A DNA stretch of 64,000 bases, from assembly GCA_033439265.1 (NCBI GenBank), contig JAVTVX010000024.1, forward strand, positions 17,220,501-17,284,500, written 5' to 3'. Numbering within the stretch: the first letter of the stretch is position 1; each line of letters starts with the position of its first letter. This DNA is from Dillenia suffruticosa. Taxonomy: Eukaryota > Streptophyta > Magnoliopsida > Dilleniales > Dilleniaceae. The notes beneath the pieces were generated by a model. That model had not been told where the DNA came from and made no database searches. It saw only the letters and a program-made list of their open reading frames with translations. Below, in pieces: positions 24,001 through 38,793 of this stretch. Made by a program: the position numbers and the translations under genes.

Positions 24001-26633
24001 AACCAAAATATCGTTCACTTTTTAGTACATTTTGTTCATCTAACCTAATCGTTTCTTTATCATCATGATAATTATCGCTAAATCTACATCTCGTATACTC
24101 TGTTTTCGACCTACTCAATCTAAATTCTCTGAATTTCATTGTTATCTTCCATAACTCAAATTTAGCATTAATATCCTCTCTAGTTGTATCCAACCAGCAC
24201 TATATCATCTACAAAAAGTATATATTATGATATTTTATTTTAAATACTATTTTTGATTTCGTCTATCACTATTGCTAAATGCCGAATATTGATAGAGTTC
24301 AATATTAATAGGGAAGCTATCGTTCAAACTCTGCAAGTTCTTATATTGATTATAACTCTCTTGTACATATCTCTAATGAGATTAATACATTTCAAGATCT
24401 CTTTTTTCTTTAGCGCCCACCACAATACGTCTCTAGAAACCATATCATATGCTTTTTCTAGAGCAATAAATATCATATGTAGGTTTCTCTTCTGTACTCT
24501 ATATGTCTCTATTAAATATCTTAACAAGTGGATTATTTCTGGATCTTCCTGATATAAATCCAAATTGACTTTTAGACACTTATTTTCAATCTCAATTTAT
24601 ACTCTATCACTCTCTCCCTATAGTTTCATGATATAGTTTATAAGTTTAATTCCTCTATAATTGGAGTAATCTTTTATTTCTCCTTTATTCTTATATAGTG
24701 ATCCAAATATGCTCTGCTTACATGTTTAGGACATTCTCTTGATTTGCCAAATTTTGTTAAAAATATTCGTTAACATTACTATATTAAATTCACCCAAACA
24801 TTTCTACATTTCAATAGAAATGCCATCAGATCCTATGGTTTTATTATTTTTCATTCTCTTTAAAGCCTCTAGACGAATTTTATGTTTAAAATCTCTATTA
24901 ATCTTTTTTACAAATATCTCGATATTTTCTATATCTATTATACTCTTAACATTAAAGAGATCATCAATAGTCTCTCTAACACTTTCTTATGTTCTCATTT
25001 CTTACAAATATATTATTGATTTCACTCTTAATACACTTAATACCATTTAGATCTTTTCCCTATCTCTCCCTTACTTTAGCAATTTTGTAAATTTCTTTTT
25101 CTTCGTCTTTAGTTTCTAATCTCTTGTATTGTACACCTACTATTTGATTCGTGGATAATTTTTTTCTCTTTTTTTATACTTTTGTATTTTTCCTATGCAT
25201 TGCTACTACTATTACAAATTAAAGTTTCTATAATACTCTCGTTTGGTTTTGATAGCAATTTGTATTTTTTCTTTCCACCACCATGATTCCTTGCCTATTG
25301 GGGTCTGACCCTTAATACACCAAAAATCTCTCTACGTATACTCTTAATATTAATAGATATCTCTTTCCACATTATTTCTGAATCATCATTACCCGACTAA
25401 TTTGCTACTTGAATTAATTTTTCTCAAAAAGTCATCAGATTTTCTCCTTTCAGATTCCACTTAATTCTTGACTCCACAAATGGACAATACTTCTTTTGCC
25501 CTTTAGACACACGTATATCTATAGCTAGGAGTCTATTTTGAATTGTTACACTCTCCACCGATATAACTTTACAATCCTTACGATCATCTCTTCTAGTGAG
25601 AAAAAAATCTATTTGGTTAGTATTGGATCCACTTCTATATGTAATATGTGCGACTCTTTTTTCTTAAAGGTGTTTACGAGTACCAAATCATATGTTATGG
25701 CAAACTTCAAAATGGTACCTCCCACCTCAATCCTAGTACCAAATCCAAAATTTCCATGCATGGTTTCGAATCCTTCATTACTCTCTCCTACATGTCTATT
25801 TAGGTTTCCTCCAATAAATAACTCCTCTCCACTAGATATGGTTTGTATAAATTCATCTTAAATTCTCCAAAAATTGTTTTTTACTAATTGTATTTATACA
25901 TATTTTAGGCGCATACACACTAACTATATTAACTACGTTTTTTCATCTACTAACTCGACAAATATAATTCTATCTCCCTTCCTTCTTATCTCTACTACAT
26001 CTTTTAATAGATCTTTATGTATAATTATTCTTACTCCATTTTTAGTTCTATCTCTACTTGAATACCAACACTTATGACCATAAACCTCCACTACTCTAAT
26101 TTTCTCCCTCACCCACTTAGTTTCTTAGAAACACGAGATCAATATTTCGTCTATTCATTGCTTCTCTTATCTCTCCTAACTTGCTGATCAAAGATCCTAT
26201 GTTCCAAGTGGCTACGTGAAAACTATCTTCGTGGACTAACTTATTTCCCCGCGCTCTAAGGTCCCTTATTAATTTGTCACTATACCTGTCACTACACCCA
26301 GAATCCGATGTAGTGCGTCGCTAAGGGGGATCGCCCCGAAAGTTTTTCTATATTTGTTTCTCATTTTTTCATTTGACAAAAGATCTACGCCGGCTATTGA
26401 CCTACTACAACCCTACTCCTTTACTCGGGCTTAGGACCAGTCGTGGCAGAGTTCTTCAAATAATAATATCTAAAACATATTAAAAAATTTTTTAAAATAA
26501 AATAAAATATATATATGTATATCTAAAATAATAATAATAAAAAAAATAATAGATTTTATATTACAATTATACCGCACTGAGTTTAAAATATTTTAAATTT
26601 TAATAACTTTAAATTCATAGTAATATATTTTAT

Positions 26634-26684
<51 letters not shown>

Positions 26685-26733
26685 GGTAGTAATATTACTA
26701 AAAACAATAGTACTAATAATAATAGTAATAGTA

Positions 26734-26764
<31 letters not shown>

Positions 26765-29700
26765 TATTGATAACAATATGCAACAGAGAGGTGAGAGCAG
26801 TGGAGATCAGGGGAGAGAAGACGAAAAAGAAGGGAGGGAGAGAGACAAAAAACAAAGGAGAAGTTCTTGCCACGGTCGGTGAGAGGTGGTGATGGAGAAC
26901 AAGGAGGCAGGGAAGGCAGAGTTCTTGCCTACAGAAAAATAACCACTCTAAAAATTCATTGTCTTCTCTCTCTTTAAAACAATAATTTGTCTCCAAAATC
27001 TATTCTCTCCTCTCTTCAAAAATCACTAACTCTTTCTCTCTGTAAATTTCAGTTTCGCTCCTCCCCCAACAACAATCTCTCTAATATTCCAAACACTATA
27101 GCTTAGAGTCTTGATTATTCAGGAGTTTTTACATGTAGATCTTTTTTTGTTCATCTTATTAGTCTTCCCCAAAATCCCCCTTTACAATTGAAAGGCTACT
27201 AAGGTTAAGGTTTTTATTTGATCAATGGTGATTAATAAATTTAATAACAATGATCCTCTTCAAAGGAGGAGACCTTATAATCCTATCTCCCTTATTATAT
27301 GCGTCATGTGCTACAACAATTCTAAAAATTGAGATCGTTCATTTTTACATTTGATTTACTGCAAGATGGATATGAAACTCCCTCTTTGCTATGTGTAACA
27401 ATGTTAAGGTTTGCCCAAGGCAAATTTTTATTTATTCAACATGAAATTTAGAGGTTTGGAGGGAAGAAATATACTTAGCTGCTTTGAAAATGCATGCTTT
27501 TGGCCATCCCAAGATGTATTTAGAGAGCGCGCAACGGCACAATTGACAATTAGACCATTGAATATTCTCTATTATGGGACAAAATTTTCTTTTATACTTC
27601 CCTATGGACTCACGCTTGGGGGCTTAGAAATATTATAGTCTAGAAGATTTGAAAGGGATTGGAGACCAATTATAAATTATTCTTTTTGCATTGTTTTGAT
27701 TTAATTCTTTTTTCTGAGGATATTTATCCTTGGGAGACTATGCGGATTCCTTCATACATCTAATATATTTTTCTTTTTCTATCCAAAAAATAAAAAAAAC
27801 ATTCTTCTAAAATTCACTTGCTCTCTCCACTTCACCACACAAAGTTCAATAGTTTTCTAAAAAGTTTCTCTCTGCTCTGTTTTTAGCAATAATAACAAAA
27901 GGAAAAACTCTTTCTCAAGAAAAAAAAGAGTCAATTTCTCGTTATACAAAAGATAATCATTTTCCTCTAAAAAAAAATTTATTTTCTCTACAAAAATTTG
28001 CAATAAAAAATTATCTCTTCCCCCCACTCCCTCTCTACAAAAACTTTATTCCCCTTTTTCTCCCCTCACTTTAAGCCAATAAAATTATATTGGAAGTTTA
28101 GATCTGAATATGGAAGATAGCTGCAAAAGGGGGGATTGGAAGGGAAATTATCATAATCAAATCTTTGGTAAAGTTCAAAGGGACCCTTCATGTCCCAGCA
28201 TTAAGGTCATGTATGTCTAGTGGTAATGAGAATTAAGCAATTGGAATGATTTCCAAATTTATTCCGTTCTCAAATTCGAAAATTCAACTAAATTTTGGAA
28301 GGAGTATGGGTGAAAATCAAGAGGGCTAAATCAGGAATCACCATCCCTAACATAGACATGGTAGTGAAAGAATAATAATAGGAATAAAAATTAATAAAAT
28401 GATCAAATTGCACCAAAAAATCACAAAATTACACCCATCACATATGACTCCTACAATATTTCACTCTCTGTCCTCTTTCTCTCACTACAAAAATCATCAC
28501 TTTCTCTATTTCAAAAAGTTCTATAATCTCTCTCATCTTCTTTTCCTCTTAAAAAGGAATCCCTCTTTGAAATTTACTCTCTCCCCTTGGTCAATAAAAT
28601 TCTATCCCTCTACAAAAGTTGCTATAAAATTCACCGTCCTCTTTCTCGACAAAAACCATCTCTTTCTTGAAAAATTCAGACACACATACTCTCTCTTTAT
28701 TTCTTACTATAATAATAATAATGTCTCTTTATGTAAAGTTACTTTCTCTTTCCTTATTGTCTCTAAAATTCACTTTCTATCTCTCCTTTCCCTCTCTCTC
28801 CATAGAAGCCTCATTGTAAAAAAATTCACTGTGTCATCTTTGTCAGTACAAAAATCAATCCATCCAACACAAAAATTAATTACTCTCTTTAAAAGAAAAA
28901 TACACACTTTCTCTCCATGTCTAAAAATATTTATTCTCTCCCTGTTTCTCTATCTACAAAATATGATCACATATCCTCTAAAAAATTCACTCTCCTTTTC
29001 CCTCTGTACAAAACTACCCAATCTCTCTAAACATTCACTGTTTACTGGTACAAGAACATTCAAGAAATTAGAAAGTTTCAATTTTTTTAGTTTCCTATTA
29101 CTCTTTCTCCTTTATAAAGGTTCCTATTTAGGAAGTTTCTATTTTTTTATTTTTATTTCCTATTTTATTTACCTATTTAGGAAGCTTTAAGCAATTAGAA
29201 AGTTTTTAATTTAGAATTAAGGTTTTTCTAACAAGTATAAAAGGATAATAGTTGCCAAGTATTGTTTTCTCTCTTAATGCAAAATTTTATTTGGATTCTC
29301 TATATACCTAATTATGTTGTATGGTTCTAACCACAACCCCCTATTCTAGTTGTCCTAAACCCTTCCCCAATGTCATTTACACAAAATTACACTACGTAAA
29401 AGAATTACTCTTCTTTCTATCTTGCTCTCTAAAATATCACTCAAAAACTCTCCCTTTCGAGGTTATTTCCCTTAATATTGTATTTAGGATTGAAAATGAT
29501 ATTAATATTGTGGTTTTTATTGCAATCACGAAAATGTTGAAAGCAACTTTCAGGAATGTGCTTTATGAAATCAATTTCCTGGAAATTGCTTTCAAAAAAC
29601 AACTTCCAAGAAATCGCCTTCATTTTGCATATTCACAAACCCTATTTTTACAGAAATGTACATCGAGTTTTTTTTTTTTTTTTTTTTTGCCTAGAAAGTG

Positions 29701-32700
29701 ACCTCTATGTAAAAAAGTATGAATTTTGCGAAAAGTAACGTTAAACATAAATTAGTTAAAAAAATAATTGATATGAATAACATGAACGTGAATTTGGGAG
29801 TTATACACAAAGAATATATACTCATTAAGTACGTTCAAAGAATAAGCAAACGGAAGTTGATTTCATGGAAGTTGATTTCCAAAAACAATTTCCAGAAAAT
29901 GGACTTCAAATAGCACCTTCCTGAAAGTTGCTTTCAGCATTTTTGTGATTGGAATAAAAACCAAATATAAATATCATTTTCAATAATAAATGCAATATTA
30001 AGGGAAATAACCCCTCCCTCTCCAATTTCTCTCTAAAAAAAATTCTCATGTCTTCCTTTTTTTTCCTTTAAATCGATTAAATATTTTATTTTCTTTTTTT
30101 GGCCCTTTAAGGGATTGGAAATTGGAATTGTAACGGATATGCTTTCGATTCCAATACCCATTAGCTAAACAGACGATACCTAAAGAGATTTACACTACAC
30201 TAATAAATGATCCCCATGGGGAGAAAATATTAACCGGTAAGGCGATGGTGGAAGGGCTGAAAGGACCGGAACAAAGGATTTCTCATACAGAAAGCATTAG
30301 CATCTTTTGGCCAATAAGTTGGATGGCCAAGGTGTTTTCTACAAGATGTCATTATTGAAATCTTTCCTCCATCATAACAAGGAATAACAAATGTAGCTAA
30401 GAAAGAAAAGGAGAGAATATTGCATCTAAGGAGAGGGAAAGAGAATAAAGGAGGATTCCAGGAATGAGAGATCCCCCCTTTATATGGATCCCAAGATAAG
30501 CCTAAAAAGAAATGGAAAAAATAGAAGATAGTAAAACTCAAATATAGAAGATTCTAAACAATCTAATTGATAATTAAACGCAAAATAGACACATTTAATA
30601 AATTTACAAAAAGATACAAAATTTTTGCAATTAACTTCTGTTTTTCCCAAGTGGTACGGATGTGATAGTTCTTGACCCCATGTCAATGCCTATGGAACTC
30701 CCTTTTTTCTCATTTGGCTAAGCAAAGCTCTAAGACTCAAACACTCAATTGCGGGAGACTCTCCTACCCATAAACCCCCCAATGCTTGTACCAGCAGGAT
30801 TTGATACTAGAATCTCTGGATATTGCCTTGAAGGTTTTTACTAGCTGAACCAACCACTAGTGTCATGCTAGTACATTTTCATTATTTTCTTTCTTCTGAT
30901 TAATTTCTATTTTTCATTCAACTTAGTTATTGTAAACCTAGTCTTCTCAGTTCTAGATTTCATCCTATTTGAACATTCAAAAAAACACCCCCTTAATATT
31001 TGATCCAAAAATCCTCAAAAATTCTCCTGTATCGGTAGCAACCAACATTGGTAGCGCGAGTGCACAGCATGAGTCTCTACTATCTTCTCACTATGGTCCT
31101 CACAAGGGCTAGATTTATGACATAAGGGCGCTTCTTTTAGAGCCCTGTAATCTCAAAGTTGCAGAGGCATGGGCTTACAAATGCTTTAAAGACCATTACC
31201 CTTTTACAAATACCTAATCTACATTCTCAACATTAGACACAGCAGGATATCTCAATTATTAAGCAAGGGGTGGAAAAGCCATACGATAAAGCTGTCAACT
31301 CTACACGTCCAAAGGTCTCATAACTCAGGGTCATTTTAAAATTATTACTAAAAAGAAGCAAGAAAATATGCATAAACTGGGAATCAAGAGAAAACAGAAT
31401 GAATCGGATAAAAAAATAATTAACACAAACAGTGAGACTAATAAGATAAACAAGTAATCAATGATTCAGTATGCAACCTTTATTAGTTTGAGCAGATTAA
31501 GTCGAGCTATAGCATCCTGGTGGTCAAGCCTGGCAATGAGCAGTGGAGTCAAACCATTAACAGCTAAGGTTGTATTTATTCGAGATGATTTCCTGCATGC
31601 CAAGAATATGTATCTCATAATTGAAGAACTTCAAAGAACATTAAGACCAATTTGAACATCAAAAAGCAATTGTTTCTGACACTACATTGATTGATGCTAA
31701 AAGTAAACTTGTGCAAGTTCATTAGTCCATCAGCATCCAGAATAACACACGTGTGGATAACTCCTGATAGAAAACAAATCTTCTAAGTAGCCCACAAATC
31801 AGCAAGAAGTTAATTGTTGGAGTATATATTATCTGATGGCAGGAATATACGCACTCATTTTAGATATAGCATAATATGACTGTCTAACACCAAAAGGGTA
31901 GTAAAAATACACATTCTGCAACTGCTTGCTTGCATGAGAATGTTGTTCATAAACCATGCTTCTAAACTTAACAGTTGATAATAAATATCCTAAATTGAAA
32001 TGACTGAAATGAATCGGGGTTTTCACAAAGAAAGAAGAGAGATGGAGAAAGAACATACGTGATAATTTTCAAGAAAGGCTCCAGAATATGCACAAAATGT
32101 TGTTCTGGACAGTTTTGGAAGAACTTAACCAATCTATGAACAGCCTCCTTCTTCAGCAATGCTTGTTCTACTTTGCGGTTGTCATTATCATGTGCCAAAC
32201 ATACTGCAATAGAATCTAATGCTGTCACAGACCAAAGTTTGTCATCAAGCAGGCTCAGGTACACATCCAGGCCACCATGGGCTCGTAACTGTTCCCTTGA
32301 ATTGCGTGAAGCATGGGCCGTATCGCAAAGCAAAGGCAATGCATATTGTCTCAAGGAGGATCCTGACATTATGAAATTCATCAAGTGTGGAATGATTCCA
32401 TTTTCAGCAGCTTGTTCTTGTCTCCTCTTATTTATCTTGCAGAGGTTGAACAACGCATGGAGTACCTTCCATCATATAAAATAATAATTAGAAAGCTCCC
32501 ACAAGTGGATCACGAGCAAAAACTTAAAACAATGGACAAGGGTAAATCATCTGTCAAATTAAAAGATGGAGAGGAAAAAAAAAACCAAAATCAATATGAT
32601 GTGACTTAATAATTAAAGAAAGAGAATCTAGAATTAAGCAATTTTTTCTTTTTCCCCCACTTTTCAGGAATGTACCATGTTGTCTCAGATACTCTCAATG

Positions 32701-35700
32701 ATTGAAACATTGATAACGACCAGACATTTTCATAGAGAAAATCACGCATGGAATGGAAACTGCTCAATATCAGCATCCTTTTGGCAAATGTGAAAGCCCA
32801 TTTCCTATATCTAGAGAGAGTGGCAGTTCGACAATAAAAGTTAGGCCCTAAGATGGGGAAAACTTATACCGGAAAACTAAACATGGGGACCAAGTCGAAA
32901 CGATGAGTAGTGGATATCCACAAAACTATCATGAAGGGGGCAAACTTATATTGGAAAATGGCCGGAGACCCCAACGTGGGGGGAAAAGATCCCAGGTAAT
33001 GCTTAAGGTTTCTTCTTTTCATTTTTGGGATATTTGATACCAGAAGTTAGACTGAAAATTAATAAGAAAGTATTGAAATTTAATTGATTTTGAAATTATT
33101 AAAACAATCTTAGAATAATTTCTTCACAAGGAAATAAATACTCCTCCAAAAGACCTGTGGGACTACTTTCTATTTCAGGGTAATGGTCACTTTCCTAAAA
33201 TTGATTGAGATTAAATCCCTAATCATGACATTCTCACAGTTGAAGATTAAGAAAGATATTGAAGATTCTAGCCTCCCTATAATACAATTTTGAAACTGAT
33301 TTGAAGAAGTTTCATATTTTTAATTAATGAACTTCATAGAAAATGGTCATTGCGCATTCAAAGTGCCAACAGAAGCAGATATATTCTTTCATGTGGAGAC
33401 AAAAAGTCTTGTTCAAAATTGTGGAAAAAAGAACAAAGCTTCAAAAGGGCACCAATGGAAGAAACAGGGAAAACATAATCCACAACAAAAAATTAAAATT
33501 ATGAACAGCACATGCAAATTACAAACCAAAAGCACCTTAGACATATCAGTCCCTAAGATGCCATGCACTTGTAATTTATAATTTGCAGCGTCACAAGCAT
33601 ACAGTACTGGAAAGCAAACAATTTTAGGAACAAGGGACGCAGCTCAAAAATGCTTACCTCGTAATGTATTTGAGATATTAGTGGTCCATCCTTAAGTTCA
33701 AGGTTTGGGATCAGATATTTAATTGCATCCGCTCGCTGAAGATTCTCTAGGCAGTTAGGATCAGTTGATAAATAATTGATACACTTCAATAACTGTGGCA
33801 AGTGAAAACAAGAACATGATACAGTATATACAGTGTTTAGACCATATGTAAACAAAAATATCAGTAAAATATCTACATATTTAAGAAGAATATCTACATA
33901 CCTTAAGAAGAATAGGAGGTTCTACCCGATTGAACATCTGGAAAAGACGATTTAGTAAACTTGGGGTACACATGAAGGATTTAACAGTTGTGTCTGCTTG
34001 GGCAAACTCAAGCAAAAGGTCTGCCACCTTTTCCAGATATTCCCTGGCAACATCAGCATTTAACGTTGATACCATATGGGAAAGCAACCCAGATGATGTT
34101 GCACTACCTGGCCTAGCATTTAGTACACCAGAACCTGAGAGTACACCTGATGCAGTCTGAGAAAGAACCCCAGATATAGAAGAGGCGCCCTCATTAGATG
34201 CAATTGGACCTAATTTCTTATTTACTGCTTTATGTGAAACTCTAGGAGCCAACTCAACATTTCCATTCTCCCTCCCACGGCCAGAGACCTCTACATCATG
34301 GAAGGAGAAAAAAAAAGGAAAAGGAAGAAAAGAAAAGAAATAATCAATCTCATATCTATTAAAATGCTAAAACTTGTCCATGCATAAGATAAGCAAATAG
34401 CTCAAAACAAAAACAATAGACAGAAATCAAAGAGGAAAAGCATGAGCAATAAAGCATGTGCTCTGTGAAGAAAGTGGTGCAACATGCAAGCAACAAGAGT
34501 CAAATTACTAGTTTAATCATCATGGAAAATTCTGAATGCACTGATGCATATTTGATGCAATGGAGCAGCAGATGTATTTCATCATTTCGATCATACAAGA
34601 TTGAGAAAAGAATGTCATATTCTACCTGCAAACTCTGCCATCAAAAAATCGAGTTCCCCATTCATTTTCTTCTCATTAGATGCGTGTAACAGAGGTAATA
34701 TACTTTCATGTCTATCAAATCCAGAGAGGTGGCGAACATACTCCAACTGACCAGAGCAATGTCGAGAAGGGGGTTCCTTCTCAAGCAAGCTAAGAAGAGG
34801 CCGGACTTGCTCTTGTTGAGACACTATAGCCACAGGGAACACATTTCCAGGGGCCTCCTTTGTGACCCTCTGCTGTTTAATGTCTGATTCTGCTCGAGAA
34901 GTTTCAATCTTCCGTCTATCTAAGTTTTCATGCTCTTTGGAAGCACCTGCTAAAGATTCCTTCGGTGCTGCACCTGTGACCCTCTCCAAATCTAATTTGG
35001 AAGCAGCTGAAGCTTCTATTACAGAACTGCTTGTCTGTGGTCTATCAGAATCTCCAGGATAGAATTTGACTGTATCTGGTTGATTGGCATCCACTCTTTG
35101 CGAATGGGAAGTTGAAGCTCGAAATGGTTCTTGGTTACCAGTTAATGAAGGATGATCTGTAGCTCCATGTCTGATCTTAAGAGCATCAGCCTGATCAGTC
35201 CCTGAGAGAGAAGTCTCACTTTGTACAAAAGCAGTATGGGAAGGATCCAACGGACCCGAACGTGGTTGCGCACAAGAACCATCCACAAATCCACCACCAC
35301 CAGATATGGAAGCCAGCCGAGTTGCTTCACTCAAGCTGTAAAGAGTATTTATAAGCCTAGGCAGTATTCCATTCTTTGCTGCAATCCGACAGAAATCATT
35401 TCGAGGGGTTGATCGCTGCAGCTTAAAGACTTGCCACATGCCATCTATTGCTAAATGAACCATTTCCCTGGATCAAATGGTAATCATCAAATACATATCA
35501 ATGTTTCAAGAAAAATAGAAAAAATAGTCGTCCAGGAACTGGGCATAAAGAACAACAATATATTGTTACAAGAAAAAGGATAGAGGGAGAGAGAAATAAG
35601 GGAAGAAAGTGACGGAGAGAAAACGTGTACAAATTTAGATCCCTCTATCGTGAATCTTTAACATAACAAGATAATTAAGGACTTGGTAAATAATTTTATT

Positions 35701-38700
35701 GACACAGTTGAAACAACTAAATTAATCCTTCAGTTTCTAATACTTCCTTGCTGAAAAATCCACAGTTTAGAATCCAACTGCTACCTACATGACAGACAAA
35801 GCTACCAACCTGTACTTTGCATAATCAGCCTCAAGAAAGCCCACCAACACACGTATTCCACGGCAGGCAATGAACATCTGTAATGTCAAGGAGCTGCAAG
35901 CAAGAAGCATATGTATCTAAAATGTCAAAGGTGACATAATCCATGCCAATAAATCAATCCAGTGCACAATCTTTTACCTAGACTGACATAGCTGTTGCAA
36001 GAAATAGGCTGCTTCCATACGTACTTCTCGTGAGCGATCACGATCAGGTACCGCAAGGCTCATCACAACAGGAATCTGCATATTAAATTCATTTTGGCAC
36101 AGCTTCATATACAATATAATTCATTTTGCTTTCTACATAGATTTGAAGAAATGGCAATCATGAGAAGAGGAAGGAGAGAGAGAGAGAGAGAGAGAGAGAG
36201 ATGTATGACCAGGCTAACCATAACCAAATTTCCAAGCCAACTTCTACCTTAGTGATAATATAGCAGCTACCTTGATGACAGCATGCTTTTTCAGCGTGGA
36301 CAATTTCAAAACAAACAAAAAAAAGCATGCATATTCCCGTATTCTATAAGGCAATCAAAATGTAAGCTAAGTCCATGTCTAACATTGTCCGATATAAAAC
36401 TCACCTGAAAGTTGCAAAACATTATCTGATAAATTGAGTTTATCCAAATTTTACACGTTGGGTACTTGAGGAATACTTCATTTTTTATCATTAAAAAAAA
36501 AAAGGTTTCCAGATATTTACATGGGTCTAAGCAATGGGCAAGTTAATAAGTGCACTGAGTATCTGTAAAGGTATAACAATTAAGAGAAAATGAATTCTTT
36601 TTTAAGCAAAATAAGGGGAGAAGATCATTCTCAGATTTAATAGGAATGCTTGAACGTGTAATACAAAACAGAAAAAAAGAAATTTTAATATTGTGGATAT
36701 AATTCTTAGTGATGCATACAAACTAAGTTGTGTCCTATCTACAAAATTTTCATATCATTCTGTCCAAATTCTTATCTAGTCATGTCCATGTTATGGAACC
36801 AAATCTGCCTTCTTAGTTATACACTCAAGGCAACCTCTTACAACTCACAACGTCCTATCTAGAGTGGGCTAAAGGAATCAGGGGTACCTATTGGGAGCAA
36901 TCTTGCCTTCTTAGGTATACACTCCCTCTTACGATTCACAATATCTTATCTAGAGTGGACTAAAAGAATTAGGGGTAACTATTGTAAGCAATACATGACT
37001 CTGATATAAATAAATTGGTAAACGAGAAAAGCAGCAGGATGTTCGTTAATTCCCTCATTCCTCTTTCTCATTATCACTGGATAAGCAGCAGGTCAATCAA
37101 AAATTATTAGAAACTGTTATTGACAATAATATCAAGTAAACAACTTAACATGGATGCTATTACCGCTGACTGACCACTTTAATTGCATCCAAATAAAAAA
37201 ATAAAAATAAATGCAAAAAGAAACAAAAAAATGACGGGAATGATTACCAGGCCAACCAGACAAGCATTTTCCTGAAAATTGATATTGTCTTTTATGATCT
37301 GATTTATAACTTGAAGCACTGAACATATAACCTGCAATCGTGGGAAAAACAACCTAAAGAAAGTCATTCGCATTGCTGAAGCTGTAAATAGGCTTAGAAT
37401 AATGGGATCAATGATTATGCTCTGGAATTAGCATTTCCTATAATCCACATACGCGATTCTTTGGAACTTCAAGTAATTCCATTAGAGGTAGCAATCCATG
37501 CTGGGTTACAAAAGCAACTTTTTGTTCAGGCCGCTGATGGAAAAAAGCAATTAGCTTCTGACAAGCAGACACAATCACCTCCTCTGATTCGTCTGGTCTC
37601 AATGACCCTACTAATCTGCCCAATTCAACAGCCTGCCCAACAATATTACAAGAAGTTGAGTTCCAAAATAAATAATACTGATCCCCAAGAAAAATAAGGA
37701 CTGCCATAAAGCAAAATGATAGTTGTGACGAATTGATAGTGGCACTACAAGAACAATATTTCCAACCACAAGCTACTAGTAGAAAAGGGAAAACACATTC
37801 AGATGTGGCAAATGTACAAAAGGATGCCACATCAGAGGGGCTTACCACCTGCATCATGCAAATTTACAACACCACCCCCGGATGCAGGACAGTTAAGATA
37901 CCACCCACCCCCCCCCCCCAAAAAAAAGTCCATTAACAAATATTTGGTTGCAAATTCATCAAACAAAAAACAAGTTTATTTTTCATAAAGCATGATAGAT
38001 ATACTTTGTCACATACCTCAATTTAGTTGCATATAACAAGAAGAAATAACCTATTATTAATAGTGGGATAATGATACTACACAAGCAAGTAAATTGGATA
38101 GGAAATCAGATACTTAGAATGTTAAAAACCTACGTTTGACCAACTCACTGAAGACAAAGTACCCAAACAAAGGTATTTAAAATACTAAGAAAATGAGAAA
38201 TAAAAATGGCAATGTTTGTTCTCCATATATGAATTAGGTTAAAACCTATTTTTCTCTAATTTTTCTAAATTATTAACCCTCTAAATAATATCCATCCAAA
38301 TTAGACGCCACAATCAAAATTTAAATTTTGTTCTCCAAAAGAAAAGTTGACTTTTTATTTTTAAGGAATCTGACTTTAAAACAATTTTTATTGAATCTGG
38401 ATAGAGGGCACTTCCTTATTTATGTGTAATATCTTAAGCAAATGTCATTTCCTTAAATGATATTACACGAAAATAAGTATCAAGTGCTGCATACCTGAAA
38501 ATTCTATACCCTGAATAAAATTATTTTGAACATGACAACTAAACTTGCAAATAACGGAAGTTTTCCACCACCTTACCATCACATGTCATGTGACCGCGCA
38601 CATGTCTCCGTGCCTCCACAAGACGTGTTTGGGCACGTGTCAATACTTTCGTCACATGTCCTCACTTCGTCCACCAACATACTGACTCATCAATCTTTCC

Positions 38701-38756
38701 ACAGCTATAAATACCCTCCTCCCTTCCCCTACCTCAACACAACTACAACCAGCTTG

Positions 38757-38793
<37 letters not shown>

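Larger units (their letters stand above)
21092..31477 (-). other. Last intron of MAP3K-epsilon, 10.4 kb
   Basis: Holds an RTE LINE (23335-26460), an RTE 3' fragment (22716-22935), AAT microsatellites, a pyrimidine/A-rich stretch (27780-29060), an LTR fragment (29040-29375), a foldback element (29461-30012) and a SINE-like sequence (30650-30870). The ends are AAG|gttgca and ttag|GCTG. The rest is AT-rich and unassigned. Confidence 0.8.

Noticed and set aside
26583-26996. 137-codon frame, minus strand, with poly-Ile
   Set aside because: Produced by the AAT microsatellites; no protein-like sequence outside them.
28399-29190. 263-codon open frame, plus strand
   Set aside because: Lies wholly in a cryptic CT/A-rich repeat tract, has extreme Ser/Leu/Phe/Lys bias and no domain, and sits antisense in the last kinase intron.
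30230-30541. 103-codon frame, minus strand
   Set aside because: No recognised domain, and composition like read-through of intron and repeat sequence.
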